Below, piece by piece: positions 47,679 through 56,938 of a DNA stretch of 64,000 nucleotides. The position numbers and the translations under genes are program-made. Origin of the DNA: Rhodospirillales bacterium (GTDB lineage Bacteria > Pseudomonadota > Alphaproteobacteria > Rhodospirillales > Shumkoniaceae); assembly GCA_014859895.1 (NCBI GenBank), contig JACZKS010000147.1, positions 1-64,000 of the forward strand. Direction: 5' to 3'. How positions within the stretch are numbered: the first letter of the stretch is position 1; the number at the start of each line of letters is the position of its first letter. The notes under the pieces were generated by a model that saw only the letters and a list, made by a program, of their open reading frames with translations, ran no database searches and was not told the origin of the DNA.

Positions 47679-48009
47679 CGTCTTCTCCTTCATCCGCACT
47701 TCGACACAGACATAGACGGCTCCCCACCGGCGATCGGCCGCCGCTGATCGCCGTCAGGACGAACACCTCGTCACCGGGCTTGAGCGGGGTTTCCAGACTC
47801 GCACGCTCACCCTCGACGAAGACATTGATGTGGCGCCGGATGGCCGGCGTCGAATCGCACAGGCGGTCGCGCATTCCCGGCCACCGGCGATCGAGGTTGT
47901 CGATCGCCTCACCCACCGTCGCCGCGACGATCTCCAGCCGCCGGGGCGATCCCGGGAACAGGGCGACCAGGGCATCGGGCAAGCGGACGATCACCGGGGC
48001 TGCGCTCAT
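47518..48009 (-). CDS. MoaD/ThiS-like protein with unusual C-terminal extension
   Basis: The first 91 residues are a ubiquitin-like MoaD/ThiS domain (VIVRLPDALVALFPGSPRRL, LKPGDEVFVLTAISGG) ending in the Gly-Gly (codons 47737-47742) that normally forms the C-terminus for adenylation and sulfur transfer. Here there is no stop: the frame continues for 72 Arg/Ser-rich residues and overlaps the GFA gene out of frame. A -1 or +1 shift after the Gly-Gly would either stop soon or fuse the domain in frame to GFA. The start overlaps the BNR protein stop by four bases. Either a lost stop, a sequence error or a proteolytically processed precursor. Confidence 0.6.
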   Translation of the reverse strand: MSAAPVIVRLPDALVALFPGSPRRLEIVAATVGEAIDNLDRRWPGMRDRLCDSTPAIRRHINVFVEGERASLETPLKPGDEVFVLTAISGGRSPVGSRLCLCRSADEGEDDEHSRKLPLREDRIQPERGIADGGNRMQLLDLPAEGLAARLLHAGQSPSRDVT

Positions 48010-49088
48010 GCCTCGACCACCAGCGTCTCCACCGACAGAATGGTCGGCAGATTTTCGGCAACACGGCTCCAGCTTTCACCCTCGTCGGCGCTGGCGAACA
48101 GCGCACCGGTATTGGTGCCGAAGTAGACGCCGGCCGGCTCCAGCCGATCGGTGGCCATGGCCTGGCGCAGCACCCCGAAATAAACGTTCTTCTGGGGCAG
48201 CCCCTTGCGCAGCGCTTGCCAGCTGGCGCCGCCGTCGCGGGTCCGCCACACCGCGGCCTTGGCTTCCGGCACATAGCGCCCCGCCGAGTCACCATTGAGG
48301 GGCAACAGGTAGAGGGTCTCCGGATCGCGCGGATGGGCCGCCGCCGGAAAGCCGAAGGAGGACGGCAGGCCCGCCTCGATGCTCTCCCAGCGCTCACCGC
48401 CGTCGTCGCTGCGGTACATGCCGCAGTGGTTCTGCTGGTACAGGCGCTCCGGCCGGCCGGGCGCCATCACCAGGCAGTGCACGCACTGGCCCATTTCGGG
48501 ATAGCGTTCCCCTTCCGGCAGGAAATCGGCCCGCGTCCCCTGGTTGCGCGGCTGCCAGGTGGCGCCGCCATCCGCCGTGTGGAAAACGCCGGCCGCCGAG
48601 ATGCCGACCCAAAGCTGGCGATCGTCGGTTGGATGTCGAACCAGCGAATGCAAGATGAGACCGCCGCCGCCCGGCTGCCAGTCGGGACGGGACGGATGAT
48701 CGCGGAGGCCGGCGACATGGCTCCAGGACAGGCCGCCGTCGTCGCTGCGAAAGAGGCCGGCCGGCTCGACGCCGGCATAAAGGCTGCCGGCGGCGGGCGC
48801 CAGGCTCCACACCGACTTGATCGGCTGCTCGCCGGCGTCGTAGGCCAGACCTTCGCTCGAATGTGTCCACGTTTTGCCGAGGTCGGTCGATTTCCAAACC
48901 GCCGGGCCGAACCATTCGTTGCCGCCGCCGGCATAGATGGTGCCGCTCGCCGCATCGCCAACCACATGGTTCAACGGCCAAGTCTCGCAGAAGGGGCCGC
49001 GCTGCGCCCATGACCGCCGGCCCGGCTCGCTTTCGAAAATGAACGCGCCCTTTTTGGTGCCGACCAAGATGAGGACTTTCTGCGTCAT
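48006..49088 (-). CDS. BNR/Asp-box beta-propeller protein (sialidase-like)
   Basis: Protein of 360 residues with at least six Asp-box motifs (KSTDLGKTW, RSDDGGLSW, HTADGGATW, RSDDGGERW, RTRDGGASW, ASADEGESW), spaced as in a six- to seven-bladed propeller of the sialidase/VPS10/BNR type. There is no signal peptide, and the catalytic Arg triad of sialidases is not recognisable, so it is probably not a sialidase. Homologues often sit next to a MoaD/ThiS-like gene, as here (four-base overlap), which suggests a functional pair of unknown role. First gene opposite the MarR regulator. Confidence 0.8.
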   Translation of the reverse strand: MTQKVLILVGTKKGAFIFESEPGRRSWAQRGPFCETWPLNHVVGDAASGTIYAGGGNEWFGPAVWKSTDLGKTWTHSSEGLAYDAGEQPIKSVWSLAPAAGSLYAGVEPAGLFRSDDGGLSWSHVAGLRDHPSRPDWQPGGGGLILHSLVRHPTDDRQLWVGISAAGVFHTADGGATWQPRNQGTRADFLPEGERYPEMGQCVHCLVMAPGRPERLYQQNHCGMYRSDDGGERWESIEAGLPSSFGFPAAAHPRDPETLYLLPLNGDSAGRYVPEAKAAVWRTRDGGASWQALRKGLPQKNVYFGVLRQAMATDRLEPAGVYFGTNTGALFASADEGESWSRVAENLPTILSVETLVVEA

Positions 49089-49150
49089 TGCAGCCTCCAG
49101 AGGATTTTTCCCGACAAAAGGTATGGCTTTTTGGCGTCCGATCGATTATA

Positions 49151-49160
49151 TTGATATCAA
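49151..49160. promoter_or_regulatory. Candidate MarR operator
   Basis: Perfect palindrome TTGATATCAA centred in the 89-base divergent gap, flanked by ATATTG and CAATAT. It lies 18 bases before the MarR start and 63 bases from the BNR gene start, a common place for MarR sites that control both directions. Confidence 0.5.
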
Positions 49161-49177
49161 CGCAATATGGTGCCGCC

Positions 49178-49624
49178 ATGCCCGATGACAATGGCCTTCC
49201 GTACGAAATCACAATAAAAGTGCGGGACGCCTGTCTCTGTCTTCATGTGCAGCGGGCGGCCCGCGCGATGGCGCGCCATTTCGACGAGGCGCTGCGGCCG
49301 GTGGCGCTGACCAACGGCCAGTTTTCCCTCTTGATGTCGCTCAACCGCCCCAAGCCGCCGGGCATGGGAGAGGTCGCCGCCCTGTTGGCCATGGATCGCA
49401 CGACGCTGACGGCCAACCTCAAGCCGTTGGAGCGGCGCAAATTGCTGACGGTATCGGTCGACGAGTCCGACCGGCGCAGCCGCCGCTTGGCACTGACGGC
49501 GGCCGGTCGGGCATTGCTGGCCAAGGCAATGCCCCTGTGGGAGTCGTCACACGCGGCAGTCGAACGCCGGCTCGCCGGCTCCGACCCCGACCGCCTGCGC
49601 GCCGACCTGCGCGTGCTGTCCTGA
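49178..49624 (+). CDS. MarR family transcriptional regulator
   Basis: Winged-helix regulator of 148 residues. LTNGQFSLLMSLNRPKP, the recognition helix region VAALLAMDRTTLTANLKPLE and the wing VDESDRRSRRLALTAAGRAL match MarR proteins. I used the ATG at 49178 (MPDDNGLPYEI); the longer frame to 49088 would cover the palindromic operator and the other gene's start. It is divergent from the 45.9-49.1 kb series of small enzymes and probably represses it and itself; a phenolic or oxidant ligand is typical for the family but not shown here. Confidence 0.88.
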   Translation: MPDDNGLPYEITIKVRDACLCLHVQRAARAMARHFDEALRPVALTNGQFSLLMSLNRPKPPGMGEVAALLAMDRTTLTANLKPLERRKLLTVSVDESDRRSRRLALTAAGRALLAKAMPLWESSHAAVERRLAGSDPDRLRADLRVLS

Positions 49625-49759
49625 ACGCCGCGCCCCTCCCCGACCATTGCCTTGGGGCGGCGGAGAAGGTACTAAGCGTCCCCATCATCCATTGCCGGCG
49701 CGCCGGGCCCCATTTCCCGCTGTGAAGGGCCGACCGCCCACCGTCAGGAGCTTTCCTTC

Positions 49760-51259
<1,500 letters not shown>

Positions 51260-51262
51260 TCC

Positions 51263-52612
51263 ATGGCCAACGTGCGGGTCACCTGTTCGGGATGCGGAGC
51301 GGTCGTCGCCGCCGACGCGAGGCTGGCCTTCCGCTGCCCCAACGCCGCCGAGGATGACGGCATCGACCACGTGCTGGTCCGCCGATTGGGCGGGCCCGAG
51401 GTCGCCTTCCCGGAACCGGCCGCCGCACTCGCCGATCAAAACCCGTTCATCCGCTACCAGCGGCTTCTGCTCGGCTACCACGTAGCCCGCCGCCACGGCC
51501 TGACCGACGCCGACTTCTGCGGCTTGGTCGAGGATCTGGATGCCGCCGTCGCCCGCGTCGACGGACACGGATTCCGCATCACGCCCTTCGCGCCCAAGCC
51601 AGCGCTTGCAGCCGCCATCGGCATGCCGGCGGGCGCCGAGGTGTGGGTCAAGGACGAAACCGCCAACGTCAGCGGCTCGCACAAGGCCCGCCACCTGATG
51701 GGGGTGATGATCTACTTGAAGGTGCTGGAGCGGGCCGGACTGCCGGTGGCCGAAGGCCTGCGCGCCCGGCGCCTCGCCATCGCCAGCTGCGGCAACGCCG
51801 CCTTGGCCGCCGCCGTCATCGCCAGGGCTGCCGAGTGGCCGCTCGACGTCTTCATCCCCACCGACGCCGAGGCCCCGGTGGTCGACCGCCTCAAGGATCT
51901 CGGGGCCATCTGCCACGTCATGGAACGGCAGGCGGGACAGCCGGGCGATCCCTGCTATCACGGCTTCCGCCGGGCGGTGGCGGAAGGCAGCCTGCCGTTC
52001 GGCGTGCAGGGCAACGAGGTGGGCCTGGCCATCGAGGGCGGCCACACGCTGGGCTGGGAAATGGCCGACATTCTCCGCGACGCCGGAACCGCTCTCGATC
52101 TTCTGGTGATCCAGGTCGGCGGCGGCGCCCTGGGCTCGGCCTGCTATCAGGGCTTGAAGGAAGCTCAGGCGCTTGGCGCGCTTTCGCATCTGCCCGCCAT
52201 CTTCACCGTGCAGACCATGGGAGCCTATCCCTTGAAGCAGGCCTTCACCCGCTTCGCCGGCGAGGCCAATCCCGAGGATCTGGCCGGATCGCTGCGCCAC
52301 GCCGCGCGAAACCGTGCCGACTTCATGAAGCCCTGGCCGGCGACGCCGCACAGCGTGGCGCACGGCATCCTGGATGACGAAACCTACGACTGGCTGGCCC
52401 TCGTCGAGGCCATGGCGGCGACCGACGGCGATGCGCGCATCGTCGGCGAGCCCCGACTGATCGAGGCCAACCGCATCGGCCGCGAGGCCACAGAAATCGC
52501 CGTCTCGCACACCGGCTCGGCCGGCTTGGCCGGGCTGATCGACTTGGCCGCAGCCGGGCTGCCCGAGGGAGTCCGAGCAGCCGTTCTGTTTACCGGCGCC
52601 GAACGGAACTAA
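51263..52612 (+). CDS. PLP-dependent fold-type-II enzyme with N-terminal Cys motif
   Basis: Enzyme of 449 residues. The N-terminus has a rudimentary zinc-ribbon-like set (Cys9, Cys12, Cys25) as in threonine-synthase-type enzymes. The PLP lysine is Lys141 in ANVSGSHKARHLMG, with ASCGNAALAAAVIA as the Asn loop and VIQVGGGALGSACYQGL as the phosphate loop. The Ser-His-Lys triplet in place of Ser-Phe-Lys is distinctive. Substrate unknown. It starts three bases after the preceding PLP enzyme, so the pair may act in sequence or as a complex. Confidence 0.8.
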   Translation: MANVRVTCSGCGAVVAADARLAFRCPNAAEDDGIDHVLVRRLGGPEVAFPEPAAALADQNPFIRYQRLLLGYHVARRHGLTDADFCGLVEDLDAAVARVDGHGFRITPFAPKPALAAAIGMPAGAEVWVKDETANVSGSHKARHLMGVMIYLKVLERAGLPVAEGLRARRLAIASCGNAALAAAVIARAAEWPLDVFIPTDAEAPVVDRLKDLGAICHVMERQAGQPGDPCYHGFRRAVAEGSLPFGVQGNEVGLAIEGGHTLGWEMADILRDAGTALDLLVIQVGGGALGSACYQGLKEAQALGALSHLPAIFTVQTMGAYPLKQAFTRFAGEANPEDLAGSLRHAARNRADFMKPWPATPHSVAHGILDDETYDWLALVEAMAATDGDARIVGEPRLIEANRIGREATEIAVSHTGSAGLAGLIDLAAAGLPEGVRAAVLFTGAERN

Positions 52613-52620
52613 GGGCCTTT

Positions 52621-52653
52621 AACAATTTTGTTGTAGCCTTCAACAAAATTGTT
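52621..52653. promoter_or_regulatory. Perfect 13-bp-arm inverted repeat, probable operator
   Basis: AACAATTTTGTTG (52621-52633) and CAACAAAATTGTT (52641-52653) are exact reverse complements separated by seven bases. It is AT-rich in a GC-rich region and lies 32 bases before the YheO-type regulator start; TATACC follows at 52657-52662 as a possible -10. The centre-to-centre distance of 20 bases fits a dimeric regulator binding two successive turns. Probably autoregulatory. Confidence 0.7.
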
Positions 52654-52685
52654 TGCTATACCCTGTCCGTGCCGGGAGACGCCGC

Positions 52686-53342
52686 ATGGACACCCATCTT
52701 CTCGATCATCTGAAGCGCACCGCCGACGCCATCGTCGCCGTCTTCGGCTCGCATGCCGAGGTGGTCGTGCACGACTTCTCGCACCCCGACCACGCCGTTG
52801 TCCACGTCGCCGGCAACCTGACCGGGCGCGAGGTGGGAGCGCCGGTCAGCCATTTCCCCTTCCGCCTGGTCAAGGAACAAGGCGACGCCGTCGAGGACGT
52901 GCTGGGCTACAAGAACGTCACCAGCAAGGGCCGAGTTCTCAAGTGCTCGACCGTCTTCGTGCGCGACGACGACGGCGAGGTCGTTGGCTGCCTCTCGATC
53001 AACTTCGACGTCAGCGAATACATGCGCCTCAACGCCGTGCTGGCCGAGCACGTCGAGTTTTCGCCGGTGGCCGAGTCCGCCCGCAAGGAATTCCACACCA
53101 CCACCTTTCCCGAGACCGTCGAATCGATAATCGACGGCATCGTTGGCGCCTTCGGCAAGGCCCCTTCGGACCTCAGCAAGGAAGACCGCCTGAAGATCGT
53201 GGCCGACCTCGAGAAGGCCGGCGTCTTTATGTACAAGGGCACGGTACAGTATGTGGCCGACGCCCTTGGCACCTCTCGTTACACCATCTACGGCTACCTG
53301 CGCGAAACCAAGGCCGAGCCGGCCGATCGCGCCGCCGAATGA
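52686..53342 (+). CDS. YheO/DauR-type PAS-HTH transcriptional regulator
   Basis: Regulator of 218 residues. The N-terminal YheO-type PAS domain (about 5-115) contains HAEVVVHDFSHPDHAVVHVA, NVTSKGRVLKCSTVFVRDD and CLSINFDVS. A C-terminal HTH (about 155-210) has VADLEKAGVFMYKGTVQYVA and ADALGTSRYTIYGYLRE. Relatives include DauR, which controls D-arginine catabolism. The ATG at 52686 has GGGAGACGCC upstream. It sits between the two PLP genes and ygeX, preceded by the perfect inverted repeat, and probably controls the ygeX-ygeY-arcC-ygeW genes. Confidence 0.88.
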   Translation: MDTHLLDHLKRTADAIVAVFGSHAEVVVHDFSHPDHAVVHVAGNLTGREVGAPVSHFPFRLVKEQGDAVEDVLGYKNVTSKGRVLKCSTVFVRDDDGEVVGCLSINFDVSEYMRLNAVLAEHVEFSPVAESARKEFHTTTFPETVESIIDGIVGAFGKAPSDLSKEDRLKIVADLEKAGVFMYKGTVQYVADALGTSRYTIYGYLRETKAEPADRAAE

Positions 53343-53355
53343 AGGGAGCCGGACC

Positions 53356-54576
53356 ATGCCGGAAATCAGCGGTTTCGAATTCGAATACGTGATGAATCCC
53401 GATGTCGGCGGCGACACGCCGGAGGCGTTCTCGGCCGCCAAGGCGCGCCAAGTGCACCGCTTTCATCGCGATATCCCTGGGTATACCGAAACGCCTTTGG
53501 CCGGCCTCATCAGCCTGTCCTCGGCCTGGGGAGTCGGTGGCGTCTTCGTCAAGGACGAGTCGCAACGCTTCGGGCTCAACGCCTTCAAGGCTCTGGGCGG
53601 CAGCTACGCGGTGGCCCGCCTGTTGTGCGAGAAGCTGGACTGGGACATCGCCAAGACCGGCTTCAACCGCCTGCGTGACCCCGAGGTGTTCGCCAAGATC
53701 GGCCGCGTCACGCTGACCACGGCGACCGACGGCAACCACGGCCGGGGCATCGCCTGGGCAGCCGCCACGCTGGGTCAGCAGGCCGTCATCTTCATGCCCA
53801 AGAACCCGGCGCCGGCCCGCGTCGAAGCTATCCGCGCCCATGGCGCCCGGGTCGAAGTCACCGACCTCAACTATGACGACGCCGTGCGCTTGGCCTGCCA
53901 GACCGCCGAGCGCGAGGGCTGGGAAGTCGTTCAGGACACCGCCTGGGAAGGCTACACCAAGGTGCCGACCTGGATCATGCAGGGCTACCTCACCATGGTC
54001 CACGAGGCAGTCGAACGCCTAGACGCCTATGGCATCCGCCCCACTCACGTGTTTCTTCAGGCCGGAGTCGGCGCCATGGCCGGCGCCGTGGCCGGCTACC
54101 TGGCCGATCGCTTCGGCGAGCGGGCGCCGACCATCGTCGTCGTCGAGCCGACCAATGCCGCCTGTCTCTACGCCTCGATGGCGGCCGGCGACGGCAAGCC
54201 GCATGCGGTGACCGGCGAGCTCAAGACCATCATGGCCGGGCTGGCCTGCGGCGAGCCCAACCCGATCGGCTGGGACGTGCTCAAGGCCACCGCCCAGTGC
54301 TTCGTACGCTGCGGCGATTTCGTGGCCGCCGACGGCATCCGCATCCTGGCCAACCCGATCGTCGGCGATCCCGCCGTCGAGGCCGGCGAATCCGGCTCGG
54401 TCGGGGTCGGCCTTTTGCACCTGCTGGCCAATATGCCCGCCTTCGTCGATCTCAAGACCGAACTCGGCCTGACCTCGCGCTCGGTGGTGCTGTGCTTCAA
54501 CACCGAAGGGGCGACCGATCCGGTCAATTACCGGGACATCGCCTGGTTCGGCAAGTATCCCTCGAAAATCATCTGA
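53356..54576 (+). CDS. ygeX: 2,3-Diaminopropionate ammonia-lyase (YgeX)
   Basis: PLP enzyme of 406 residues that converts 2,3-diaminopropionate to pyruvate and two ammonia. PLP lysine is Lys78 in RFGLNAFKALGGSYA, close to the position in the E. coli enzyme. ATDGNHGRGIAWAAA is the Asn loop, and VFLQAGVGAMAGAVAGYLAD the phosphate loop. The DTAWEGYTKVPTWIMQGY block is specific to this family. The ATG at 53356 has GAAGGGAG upstream; the longer frame overlaps the regulator. Starts 13 bases after the regulator gene and 30 bases before ygeY. Confidence 0.95.
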   Translation: MPEISGFEFEYVMNPDVGGDTPEAFSAAKARQVHRFHRDIPGYTETPLAGLISLSSAWGVGGVFVKDESQRFGLNAFKALGGSYAVARLLCEKLDWDIAKTGFNRLRDPEVFAKIGRVTLTTATDGNHGRGIAWAAATLGQQAVIFMPKNPAPARVEAIRAHGARVEVTDLNYDDAVRLACQTAEREGWEVVQDTAWEGYTKVPTWIMQGYLTMVHEAVERLDAYGIRPTHVFLQAGVGAMAGAVAGYLADRFGERAPTIVVVEPTNAACLYASMAAGDGKPHAVTGELKTIMAGLACGEPNPIGWDVLKATAQCFVRCGDFVAADGIRILANPIVGDPAVEAGESGSVGVGLLHLLANMPAFVDLKTELGLTSRSVVLCFNTEGATDPVNYRDIAWFGKYPSKII

Positions 54577-54606
54577 TCCCCCTGTCTTTAGTGGAGTGAC
54601 CCGCCC

Positions 54607-55824
54607 ATGGCTGACACCATCCCGTTCGAAAAGATCCGCGAGCTCGCAGAGCGCTACAAGCCGGAGATGACCAAGTTCCTGCGCGACATGATCCGCATCC
54701 CCAGCGAGTCCTGCCAGGAGAAGGACGTTATCCTGCGCATCAAGGAGGAGATGGAGAAGGTCGGCTTCGACAAGGTCGAGATCGACCCCATGGGCAACAT
54801 CCTGGGCTTCATCGGCCGCGGCAAACGGCTGATCGCCATGGACGGCCACATCGACACGGTCGGCATCGGCAACCGCGCCAACTGGACCTTCGACCCTTAT
54901 GAGGGTTACGAGGACGACGAGACCATCGGCGGCCGTGGCTCCTCCGACCAGGAGGGCGGCATGGCCTCGATGGTCTATGCCGGCAAGATCATCAAGGACC
55001 TCGGCCTCGACAAGGACTACACCCTGGTGGTCACCGGCACCGTGCAGGAAGAAGACTGCGACGGCCTGTGCTGGCAATACCTGGTTAAGGAGCGTGGCCT
55101 GCGTCCCGAGTTCGTGGTCTCCACCGAGCCGACGGACGGCGGCATCTATCGCGGCCAGCGCGGCCGCATGGAGATCCGCGTCGACGTCAAGGGCGTCAGC
55201 GCCCACGGCTCGGCGCCCGAGCGCGGCGACAACGCCATCTTCGCGATGGGCAAGATCCTGGCCGACCTCGAGGCGCTCCACCCCCGCCTCAAGCACGACT
55301 CCTTCCTTGGCAAGGGCTCGCTCACGGTTTCGGAGATCTTCTTCACGTCGCCCAGCCGCTGCGCGGTGGCGGACGGCTGCTCCATCTCCATCGACCGGCG
55401 GCTCACCGTCGGCGAGGACAAGGAGCTGGCCCTGTCGCAGATCCGCGATCTGCCGGCCGTCAAGGCGGCCAAGGCCAAGGTCAGCATGTACACCTACGAG
55501 CGGGCTTCCTACACCGGGCTGGTCTATCCCACCGACTGCTATTTCCCGACCTGGGTGGCGCCCGAGGACCACGACGCCTGCCAGTCTGCGGCCGACGCCT
55601 ACCGCGGCCTTTTCGCGGCGGAACCCCGCATCGACAAGTGGACGTTCTCGACCAACGGCGTCTCGATCATGGGCATGTACGGCATCCCCTGCATCGGCTT
55701 CGGCCCGGGCAAGGAGAAGGAGGCCCACGCCCCCAACGAGAAGACCTGGAAAGAGGACCTGGTCCGCTGCGCCGCCCTTTACGCCGCGCTACCGCTGACC
55801 TACCTCAAACGCAAGCCGGCCTGA
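54607..55824 (+). CDS. ygeY: YgeY-type M20 metallohydrolase
   Basis: Zinc hydrolase of 405 residues of the M20/M18-like amidohydrolase/peptidase family, YgeY subgroup. Metal-binding motifs: [33 protein letters not shown] (bridging Asp), [15 protein letters not shown] (catalytic Glu-Glu) and [13 protein letters not shown]; the final His is in [10 protein letters not shown]. YgeY genes accompany ygeX and ygeW in E. coli and in many anaerobes that use purines, where a ureido or dipeptide-like amide bond is the likely substrate. Its immediate linkage to ygeX suggests it releases diaminopropionate or a derivative. Confidence 0.92.
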   Translation: MADTIPFEKIRELAERYKPEMTKFLRDMIRIPSESCQEKDVILRIKEEMEKVGFDKVEIDPMGNILGFIGRGKRLIAMDGHIDTVGIGNRANWTFDPYEGYEDDETIGGRGSSDQEGGMASMVYAGKIIKDLGLDKDYTLVVTGTVQEEDCDGLCWQYLVKERGLRPEFVVSTEPTDGGIYRGQRGRMEIRVDVKGVSAHGSAPERGDNAIFAMGKILADLEALHPRLKHDSFLGKGSLTVSEIFFTSPSRCAVADGCSISIDRRLTVGEDKELALSQIRDLPAVKAAKAKVSMYTYERASYTGLVYPTDCYFPTWVAPEDHDACQSAADAYRGLFAAEPRIDKWTFSTNGVSIMGMYGIPCIGFGPGKEKEAHAPNEKTWKEDLVRCAALYAALPLTYLKRKPA

Positions 55825-55856
55825 GAAGCGATCCGGCTAGACAGGGAGGCGGCACC

Positions 55857-56819
55857 ATGACGACGCCTGGCGGCAACCGGATCGCGGTGGTGGCGGTGGG
55901 CGGCAATTCGCTGCTCAAGTCGAAGGAACTGAAAACCGTCGAGGATCAGTACCGCGCCATCTGCGAGACCATGGCCAGCGTGGTCAAGCTGGCCGAGGCC
56001 GGCTGGCGGCTGGTCATCACGCATGGCAACGGCCCGCAGGTCGGCTTCATCCTCCGCCGCTCCGAGATCGCCAGGCAGGCCGCCGGCATGCATCACGTGC
56101 CGCTGGTCAGCTGCGTCGCCGACACCCAAGGCGCACTCGGCTACCAGATCCAGCAGGCGCTCGGCAACGAGTTGGCAAGGCGCGGCCGGCCCCGCAACGT
56201 GGCCACCGTGGTAACCCAGGTGGTGGTCGATGCCGCCGATCCCGGCCTGGCCCACCCCGACAAGCCGATCGGCGACTTCTATACCGCCGAACAGTTGCCG
56301 GAACTGACCGCCCAGCACCCCGAATGGGTACTCAAGGAAGACGCCGGGCGCGGCTGGCGGCGCGTCGTCCCCTCACCCCGCCCGGTCTCCTTCCCCGAGC
56401 TGGAGGCCGTCCGCCGGCTGCTCGAAGGCGGCTATCACGTGGTGGCCGTTGGCGGTGGTGGCATCCCGGTCATCGAGAAGGATGGGGCCTTCGAGGGCGT
56501 CGACGCGGTGATCGACAAGGACCACGCCTCGGCCCTTTTAGCCAGCCAACTCGGCGCCGAGTTGCTGGTCATCTCGACCGCCGTACCGCAGGTCATGCTG
56601 GGCTTCGGCACGCCGGACGCCCGGCCGCTCTCCTCCGTGACGGCCGCCGAGATGGCCGGCTACGCCAAGGAAGGCCACTTCGCGCCGGGCAGCATGCTGC
56701 CCAAGATCGAGGCGGCGCTGGCGTACTTGGCAGCCGGCGGCAAACGGGTCGTCATCACCGATCCCGCCCACGTCGCCGACGCCGTCGACGGCGCCACCGG
56801 TACCACCATCGTGCCCTGA
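55857..56819 (+). CDS. arcC: Carbamate kinase (ArcC/YqeA)
   Basis: Enzyme of 320 residues that makes ATP and carbamate from carbamoyl phosphate and ADP. AVVAVGGNSLLKSKE, THGNGPQVGFILRRSE, PLVSCVADTQGALGYQIQQA, AVGGGGIPVIEKDGAF and DKDHASALLASQLGAELLVI are the usual carbamate kinase blocks, and GSMLPKIEAALAYLAAGGKR closes the protein. Start ATG 55857 with AGGGAGGC upstream. Paired with the ygeW carbamoyltransferase, it conserves energy from ureido groups. A REP-like palindrome lies between it and ygeW. Confidence 0.95.
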   Translation: MTTPGGNRIAVVAVGGNSLLKSKELKTVEDQYRAICETMASVVKLAEAGWRLVITHGNGPQVGFILRRSEIARQAAGMHHVPLVSCVADTQGALGYQIQQALGNELARRGRPRNVATVVTQVVVDAADPGLAHPDKPIGDFYTAEQLPELTAQHPEWVLKEDAGRGWRRVVPSPRPVSFPELEAVRRLLEGGYHVVAVGGGGIPVIEKDGAFEGVDAVIDKDHASALLASQLGAELLVISTAVPQVMLGFGTPDARPLSSVTAAEMAGYAKEGHFAPGSMLPKIEAALAYLAAGGKRVVITDPAHVADAVDGATGTTIVP

Positions 56820-56864
56820 GGGATGGCCGTCATGCGTTGCCCCTCACCCGCCCTTTCCTCTCTC

Positions 56865-56890
56865 GTCACTCCCGCTTGCGCGGGAGTGAC
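56865..56890. repeat. REP-like palindrome, second copy
   Basis: Perfect inverted repeat GTCACTCCCGC / GCGGGAGTGAC with loop TTGC, between arcC and ygeW. Right arm identical to the copy at 24248-24273. No T-run, so not a terminator; may affect mRNA stability inside the operon. Confidence 0.8.
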
Positions 56891-56938
56891 GGAAAAGAGA
56901 TTAAACCGCTAATCGCACCCCCACTGGAGCCAAGAAAG

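Noticed and set aside
48006..49088. True exo-sialidase
   Set aside because: Asp-boxes are present, but no signal peptide and no recognisable Arg triad, Tyr or FRIP motif.
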